9,530 nucleotides of DNA, taken from Anaerolineae bacterium (lineage in GTDB: Bacteria; Chloroflexota; Anaerolineae; Promineifilales; Promineifilaceae). The position numbers and the translations under genes were made by a program. Shown in pieces: positions 5,701 through 9,530 of the stretch. The stretch lies in contig JANQSK010000948.1 in assembly GCA_028284105.1 (NCBI GenBank), positions 1 to 9,530 on the forward strand, given 5' to 3'. The notes under the pieces are model-generated. The model was given only the letters and a program-made list of their open reading frames with translations. It was not told where the DNA came from and made no database searches. Positions within the stretch are counted from its first letter, which is position 1. Every line of letters begins with the position of its first letter.

Positions 5701-8521
5701 GCTTAGCACAAGTGTGCACTTTGCCTTTGCTGAAGACAATTCAGGCAATGTTTGGGTTGGCAGCGGAGGATTAGCTAATTTCCACACTCTAACAAGGCAA
5801 AGCGACTTACACCTTCAGGTTGAAGGGCCAGAAGCTGTTGTCCCAAGTTCAGAGATATTGTTCGATATTATGGTTAAAAATCAAGGACAAAGCGGTACAG
5901 ATTCCGTTATTAGCTTGACTATTTCACCTGAGTTGAACAATGTGAGTTTCTCCCAACCACCAACCAAGACAAATCCATGGGTTTGGGAAATAGACGATTT
6001 GGAGCCAGATGATTCAGACCAAATTATTCAAGTAACGGCCGTTCTTCCCGAAAACGCCACACCTGGAAACAGCTATATTATTTCAGCAACAGCCGCTTCA
6101 ACAACGACACCAGAATCTTTTCTAGGTAATAATACGAGTCAAATAGCAATTGAAGTGCTTGATCCCTACAAATCGGATGTTCGTGTCACCATGTCTGGCC
6201 CCCCGGTTTTAGTTCCTGGCAATACGGCCGTTATTGACGTTTGGATTGATAATTTTGGGGGTTTAGATGCAGAAAACAGTGTTTTAAATTTAACGCTTCC
6301 TCAAGAATTAAGTTTTGGCTTTGCTGAACCTCAACCAACTTCGCAACTTGAATGGCAGCTAGACACCATCGAAGCATTTTCTGAGCCTATTCATATTGAA
6401 ATAACATCAAATGTTGCAACTGATTTACCCAATGGCAGTGAGCTATCCATTTCAGCACAACTTTCGACTACAACCGAAGAAAGTGATGTATTGAATAATA
6501 CGGCCGTTGTTCATGTTCAATCATCCATCTCTGATGCAGAAACCCTCATCCTTGTCGCTCCTGCCCGACTCTCGAGCCGCTTTGGGGCTTCCCCCATTTT
6601 GGACAAGCTTTACGAAGTGGCCGAACATCCTCAAGTGAATGGTGTTGTATTGGATGTTATGCGTGATGTTGAAGTTGCTTTAGCCTATGAAGTGTGGGAT
6701 GCGAACAGTTTAAGCTGGCAGGCAGCAAATGATGTTGCAATTGAGATCAAAGCATTAATTGATGAATATACGCTTGCTTATCCCAATCTTCGTTATTTGA
6801 TGATTGTTGGTGGGGATGATGTTATCCCTTTTTATCGAGTCTCCGATCAAAATGGCACCTCATGGCAAGAACGCACTTATGCAGCCTATGTTCCCGTTAG
6901 CCCTCTACAAGCCGCGCTCTCAGCGAATAAGCTTTTAACTGATGACTATTACGGAGACCGAACAGCAACAACCCCAGAATCACCCTTTTGGCTAGACGGG
7001 CATCCGCTTTATTTACCAGATTTTGCAACTGGACGACTTGTCGAAACACCTGAGGAAATGATTGCTTCGATTGATGCGTTTTTGGCCAATAATGGTGTCA
7101 TTGAATTCGAGAATCATTTGATCAATTATCTACCCAGCTTGACGGAAGATTTAGGCTTATCCCAATGTGATATTTTTGAAGCGGACGGAATGAGTGCCAA
7201 CTGCCCACCAGGCCAAGATGCATTTGTTGATGAAGCGTTAGAAAATCCATATACTGGACTTTGGAGCGCACCCCATGCTAATCATTTATCTATTGGTTCA
7301 TTAAGTGCTATTGAAGTTGCCAATAGTTCTCTTAATCATGCTGAAACATTGATGGTGAGCATTGGTTGCCATGCCGGTTTAAATGTTGGAGATGTTTCAT
7401 CATCCACCCTGCCATTTTTAGATATGGCGCAGGCATTTTTAGGGAAAGGTGGCACCTATGTGGCCTCGACTTCTTATACCTACGCAACCTATTTGAGCAC
7501 AGGATATTCAGAAGCATTAGCTTTAGCCTTATCTGAACACCTCATTGAAGGCGAACAGCAATCTTTGGGGTACGCATTAGTGCATGCTAAACAGCACTAT
7601 TATTCAACCCGCGCTAACTGGATCGATTACACGGATGAAAAGATTCTGATACCCATGACTCTGTATGGATTCCCCATGCTTGAGGTCAAAACGCCTCACA
7701 CAGCAAATCTACAGTCCACGGGTGAAGATGATTTCACAACCTTTCGGCAGAAGGCATCGTTTGATGGAACGGCCGTTACCTACCAATTCAACAATCTTCA
7801 AACGACTCGGATTCAAACAGAATTAGGGGATTATTTCACTTATCAAGAAGAAAGCATCGCCCAAGAAGGCACACCCGTTCAACCATATTTCCAAACAGAA
7901 ATTCCCACCCAAGAAAATAGTAATATTGCCCGCGGAATTGTTTTACGCTCAGCTGAATATTCAATTTATCCAAACTTCGATCCAGTCATTGCGCAATCAT
8001 GGGCACTTGATCTTGAACAATCACCACAATTTACAGAAGCAGCACCTTTATTTTCGGATTGGGATAGGCAATGGCCATATGAGCTTGCGCAATTCGACGG
8101 GCTATCCAATGATTTAACAAATCTCAATTTAGTGCTTGGCCAATTCGATCTATCCTCCCATCAAGAGCGGATTTTCTCTGACCTGACCGTTGAAGTGACA
8201 TACAGTGATAGTTCAGATACCATCTCCCCTTCAATGACTGGTTTAGTTAGCAACATCGAAAACGGTCTTCTATCAATTTCATTAACCGCATTGGATGAAG
8301 GTGGGATCAATGAGGTAAATGCGGTTTGTGATGATATGAATGGTCACTGGGAAACGGCCGTTTTCAAACACAATAATGGTCGATGGCAAGGTTATTGTGA
8401 AGCTGGCACAGGTCAATTCTTTATTCAAATCATCGATCAAAGTGGCAATGTTCTACGTTCAGATTGGTATCCACCCTTAAATCAAACAAACATCTTCCTG
8501 CCTTTGATCACAACACCCTAA
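2744..8521 (+). CDS. Secreted multidomain protein: Ig-like repeats, 14 Reg_prop blades, DUF11-like modules, gingipain-like C25 protease
   Basis: This is a 1925-residue exported protein (numbering from ATG 2744). A signal peptide covers about 1-29 (MSKRAAN, hydrophobic core, LFAQ). Residues about 55-385 form three Ig- or carboxypeptidase-regulatory-like beta modules; modules 1 and 3 each open with a Cys pair (62/74 and 270/299). Residues 393-1020 hold fourteen 44-residue Reg_prop-like blades. Two DUF11/CARDB-like modules follow (about 1022-1137 and 1140-1258). Residues about 1264-1650 resemble peptidase C25: RYLMIVGGDDVIPFYRV (1350-1366), candidate catalytic His1511 (PHAN), nucleophile Cys1542 (SIGCHAGLN), the 'FLGKGGTYVAST' strand and the terminal LYGFPMLEV that replaces the usual GDP. 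The remaining part is beta-rich and ends in IFLPLITTP. C25 enzymes are secreted caspase-fold cysteine peptidases; propeller and Ig parts probably bind targets or present the enzyme at the cell surface. It is preceded by the shared 15-bp element and followed one base later by a TPR gene. Domain order is clear; activity and substrate are inferred. Confidence 0.87.
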   Translation: MSKRAANYLLLSFIFSLLLPLSVFRLFAQSYQSDKNNAPVNHTSKTTLIGQNEEAPILGEPCGSGALLPEWVICLHGVIGEVSPLGEITPFDDILVTISYQEKTVSGTTFIHPGKTIPTYGIDISSLKPQFLQPVTVTVVFPQTSIERQIVIFPDFQTQNQQADILIPTVSALDSAPLWGHVIDFQSEGAVEGAVVTVQHNSQIITQTTELNAEETEYIYQFEQADLASINAFSGDTVTVTASFNNDIDLQTVQLSSDPLQLDFVTGWKCDDFDPLPRESVGVGLPRESVGVGLPDVACFWGYGLVDGVPQEEVTVQIVVSDTVYEAETRLFPGELVPRYAIGAWGGSQLDGEVVEGTAVYKGQTSPIQFEVDLDESSHMQNHVFLSGIEVLFNQMNINDVHAMTWLNDTLWSGSFGGLVKWDVDQNTYEQFQVFDGLAGNGIKTISKDDAGNLWVGTFGNGISMLSSTTMEWRTFNSANSNLINDVVTASGIDQEGKIWFGTHAGIMSYDAENDIWETKLTLNDAPLHIKGPHYWTSTVTHSDGGIWFSATDNLLRRYDPVQDNWITIELPVVEGLENGARELLFEGESSLWVGTTHGGLVHFDLNTYLFTVYDTSNSGIIGNYVDALILDEDNNMWLGTKSGISFFNLSENSWQSFTTSNTNLTDNWIKNVLIDPDKNIWFGTENGINRFSPQTETWDSFIEEGTNSLYNNHIHEIAFDQNNNLIVGYNTKGLSIFTPETNNWEFYNSENSFLPSDRIRGIEVVGDDIWLVAAKKLIQFNPIANVWKIYAPNNSGILDSAIEEMVLAQENHIWIAQQDGVSVFNLQNETWETFTTENSGLLHNHIWAIATDSKGTIWMGDNGGNLTAYSPATESWQVFNKENSSMPNSSPPREIAVDLDDTLWIGNNHLNHFNPISGEWLKYTSNEIGFVDSGLTKSIFIDRNGDLWLSYFPEEDSENRFINDGILYLPKGQDNWRFYSKSELGLSTSVHFAFAEDNSGNVWVGSGGLANFHTLTRQSDLHLQVEGPEAVVPSSEILFDIMVKNQGQSGTDSVISLTISPELNNVSFSQPPTKTNPWVWEIDDLEPDDSDQIIQVTAVLPENATPGNSYIISATAASTTTPESFLGNNTSQIAIEVLDPYKSDVRVTMSGPPVLVPGNTAVIDVWIDNFGGLDAENSVLNLTLPQELSFGFAEPQPTSQLEWQLDTIEAFSEPIHIEITSNVATDLPNGSELSISAQLSTTTEESDVLNNTAVVHVQSSISDAETLILVAPARLSSRFGASPILDKLYEVAEHPQVNGVVLDVMRDVEVALAYEVWDANSLSWQAANDVAIEIKALIDEYTLAYPNLRYLMIVGGDDVIPFYRVSDQNGTSWQERTYAAYVPVSPLQAALSANKLLTDDYYGDRTATTPESPFWLDGHPLYLPDFATGRLVETPEEMIASIDAFLANNGVIEFENHLINYLPSLTEDLGLSQCDIFEADGMSANCPPGQDAFVDEALENPYTGLWSAPHANHLSIGSLSAIEVANSSLNHAETLMVSIGCHAGLNVGDVSSSTLPFLDMAQAFLGKGGTYVASTSYTYATYLSTGYSEALALALSEHLIEGEQQSLGYALVHAKQHYYSTRANWIDYTDEKILIPMTLYGFPMLEVKTPHTANLQSTGEDDFTTFRQKASFDGTAVTYQFNNLQTTRIQTELGDYFTYQEESIAQEGTPVQPYFQTEIPTQENSNIARGIVLRSAEYSIYPNFDPVIAQSWALDLEQSPQFTEAAPLFSDWDRQWPYELAQFDGLSNDLTNLNLVLGQFDLSSHQERIFSDLTVEVTYSDSSDTISPSMTGLVSNIENGLLSISLTALDEGGINEVNAVCDDMNGHWETAVFKHNNGRWQGYCEAGTGQFFIQIIDQSGNVLRSDWYPPLNQTNIFLPLITTP
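3569..3622 (+). repeat. In-frame 27-bp tandem duplication in the protease gene
   Basis: Two consecutive 27-base units (3569-3595 and 3596-3622) each encode LPRESVGVG; a third LP begins right after. The copies differ at four bases, all synonymous (CCG/CCT, AGA/CGT, GGG/GGA). It sits between Cys270 and Cys299 of the third Ig-like module, a spacing 17 residues longer than in the matching Cys62-Cys74 pair of module 1, so the 18 residues look like a loop insertion. Confidence 0.8.
3815..3823. repeat. Iterated palindrome ACGGCCGTT, copy 3
   Basis: This is in the third Ig-like module of the protease, read as Thr-Ala-Val. Confidence 0.75.
3920..5803 (+). repeat. Fourteen tandem Reg_prop-like propeller blades within the protease gene
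   Basis: Each blade ends in a strand like NLWVGT.gGi..fn. The key position is residue 412, 455, 500, 548, 593, 638, 682, 727 (Ile instead of Trp), 771, 815, 859, 905, 949 and 1004. Spacing is 43-48 residues except the last (55), where blade 13 has an acidic insertion. Fourteen blades fit two seven-bladed propellers, the usual form of the sensor part of hybrid two-component regulators, but here there is no histidine kinase. Confidence 0.85.
6035..6043. repeat. Iterated palindrome ACGGCCGTT, copy 4
   Basis: This is in the first DUF11-like module, read as Thr-Ala-Val. Confidence 0.75.
6224..6232. repeat. Iterated palindrome ACGGCCGTT, copy 5
   Basis: This is near the start of the second DUF11-like module, 189 bases from copy 4, read as Thr-Ala-Val. 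The preceding base is T, not A. Confidence 0.75.
6500..6508. repeat. Iterated palindrome ACGGCCGTT, copy 6
   Basis: This is in the last strand of the second DUF11-like module (NNTAVVHV), read as Thr-Ala-Val. The preceding base is T, as in copy 5. Confidence 0.75.
7769..7777. repeat. Iterated palindrome ACGGCCGTT, copy 7
   Basis: This lies just after the C25-like domain, read as Thr-Ala-Val. Confidence 0.75.
8354..8362. repeat. Iterated palindrome ACGGCCGTT, copy 8
   Basis: This is in the C-terminal beta domain, inside a 12-bp perfect palindrome (8352-8363), read as Thr-Ala-Val. Confidence 0.75.
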
Positions 8522-8522
8522 C

Positions 8523-9530
8523 ATGACACTTTCGATAGTTCAACAATTCCTGAGCAATTCTCACGATAGCATCTATCTATGGTTATCCAATAACCCAACA
8601 CAACTCACTAAGGAATTCTTTGAAGAAGGAAAAAGTTACACTGAAGAGCTTGCTCAATCTGGAGAACTAAAGCAAGCCTTATCCATCTTGGAAAAGTTAT
8701 TTATTGCCGCCGAGTATCAAGATGACCCTTTAAACATTGTTTTAATTTGGCGAGGGGAAGCCAATGTACATCGATTATTCGAACAATATCAAGAATCTCT
8801 TCAAGCGACAGAAAATGCAGTAACCATTCTCAAAGAACATGGAACAAGTCTGGATATCGCAATAGCACGTGTCAGCGAAGTCGGAATGTTAGGCGCTTTG
8901 GGGAAATTTGACGAAGCAATTTCTTTAGCGTTCTGGATTCGTTCACAATTTAAAGAACATGATTTTTTGTTAGGGTTAGCGGCGATTACATTTAATTTGG
9001 GTACAGTTTACAGCATGTCTTGGAAACTATCTGAGGCGCTAGTTGAACATCAGGAAGCAGTACGCTTATATTCAAAATTAAATCAAGAGCAAATAGTTTC
9101 AATGATCTATCATGACATGGGAGTGTGTGCGAGCAAGCAAGGCAAATTTGAACAAGCAAAAGAATATTTAAATATGGCATATCCAAGATTTGTATCTGGA
9201 CAAAATCTTCCAATGCAAATTAAAACGCTGTTTAATCTTGCTGAACTGTGTTTAATGGATGGCCGGTTTGATAAGGGATTAGAGCACTTAAATATAGCCT
9301 CACAAAATCTTGAGAAAATTCCTCACTCAGTAGATAAAGGATATGTTCAACTGATTCGCGCTCGTATTTATTCAAATCTCCACAATATTGAAAAAAGTAA
9401 GCAGCACTTAAATGAAGCCATCCTTATGTTCCAAACGAACGAGCACCAATTAGAAGCATCTGAGTCATTGATAGAATTGGCGCATGTAAAATCTAATGAA
9501 ATGATACATGATGGGCTTGCTGAAGGTTTG
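8523..9530 (+). CDS. Tetratricopeptide (TPR) repeat protein, 3' end beyond window
   Basis: An open frame from ATG 8523 to the window end (336 codons, no stop). There is no signal peptide or membrane helix, so it is predicted cytoplasmic. After an N-terminal helical segment (MTLSIVQQFLSNSH...) there are helix pairs with TPR spacing of about 40 residues. The clearest begin near residues 152 (AAITFNLGTVYSMSWKLSEAL), 193 (SMIYHDMGVCASKQGKFEQAK), 233 (IKTLFNLAELCLMDGRFDKGL), 273 (YVQLIRARIYSNLHNIEKS) and 310. TPR arrays are protein-protein interaction scaffolds. The start codon is one base after the protease TAA (TAA-C-ATG) and no ribosome site is visible, so translation is probably coupled to the protease gene. 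In related bacteria such TPR proteins often continue into a CHAT caspase-like domain; that is a prediction about sequence outside this window. The specific function is unknown. Confidence 0.85.
   Translation, partial: MTLSIVQQFLSNSHDSIYLWLSNNPTQLTKEFFEEGKSYTEELAQSGELKQALSILEKLFIAAEYQDDPLNIVLIWRGEANVHRLFEQYQESLQATENAVTILKEHGTSLDIAIARVSEVGMLGALGKFDEAISLAFWIRSQFKEHDFLLGLAAITFNLGTVYSMSWKLSEALVEHQEAVRLYSKLNQEQIVSMIYHDMGVCASKQGKFEQAKEYLNMAYPRFVSGQNLPMQIKTLFNLAELCLMDGRFDKGLEHLNIASQNLEKIPHSVDKGYVQLIRARIYSNLHNIEKSKQHLNEAILMFQTNEHQLEASESLIELAHVKSNEMIHDGLAEGL

Noticed and set aside
3474..8117. Several short frames (3474-3758, 4345-4530, 4615-4812 and 7332-7517 on minus; 4767-4949 and 7926-8117 on plus)
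   Set aside because: All are inside the continuous 1925-codon protease gene, whose repeat periodicity and domain order show that its frame is the real one.
167..8362. ACGGCCGTT copies as a CRISPR array, IS ends or an integron site
   Set aside because: The copies are short, irregularly spaced and embedded in coding frames; there are no spacers, transposase or integrase.
8522..8522. Transcription terminator between the protease and TPR genes or elsewhere
   Set aside because: There is no room at this junction, and I found no GC-rich hairpin followed by a T-run in any of the gaps.
8992..9213. Minus-strand open frame inside the TPR gene
   Set aside because: It is antisense to clear TPR helix pairs in the frame that begins at 8523.

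Overview
The window is AT-rich (about 40% GC by eye) bacterial DNA, densely coded, from what is most likely a Chloroflexota (Anaerolineae-like) genome. The basis is indirect: the divergent 'LKPKQVVAEYP.HF' style of sigma region 4, the Reg_prop propeller plus C25-type protease architecture, and a secreted protein ending in a '-FLPLI-' tail, all of which I associate with that phylum. No rRNA, tRNA, transposase or CRISPR array is visible.

Layout. (1) 1-399 (+) is the 3' end of a TrmB-like methyltransferase gene with a degenerate signature. (2) 356-1027 (-) is an ECF-type sigma-70 family gene, convergent with the first and overlapping its end. (3) 1028-1192 is a divergent intergenic region with a 12-bp perfect palindrome. 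(4) 1193-1768 (+) is a second, different ECF-type sigma factor. (5) 1885-2571 (+) is a protein with a zinc-binding anti-sigma (ZAS) type H-x3-C-x2-C motif but no membrane segment, and a C-terminal beta domain. (6) 2744-8521 (+) is a 1925-residue secreted protein: signal peptide, Ig-like or carboxypeptidase-regulatory-like repeats, fourteen Reg_prop-like blades (enough for two seven-bladed propellers), two DUF11/CARDB-like Ig modules, a gingipain-like (peptidase C25) caspase-fold domain, and a beta-rich tail. (7) 8523 to the window end (+) is a TPR protein that starts one base after the preceding stop and runs off the edge.

The four right-hand genes (sigma, ZAS protein, giant secreted propeller-protease, TPR protein) look like one functional unit. 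The gaps before the ZAS gene and before the protease gene carry an identical 15-bp element, which suggests common control, possibly by the local sigma factor. The protease and TPR genes are probably translationally coupled. A reasonable inference is a regulated surface or secreted protease system whose sigma factor is held by a soluble anti-sigma; its trigger and substrate cannot be read from the sequence.

Overlying all this is an iterated palindrome, ACGGCCGTT, present eight times in 9.5 kb, always in coding sequence and in fixed frames. It behaves like the HIP1 element of cyanobacteria and is the most striking nucleotide-level signal here.
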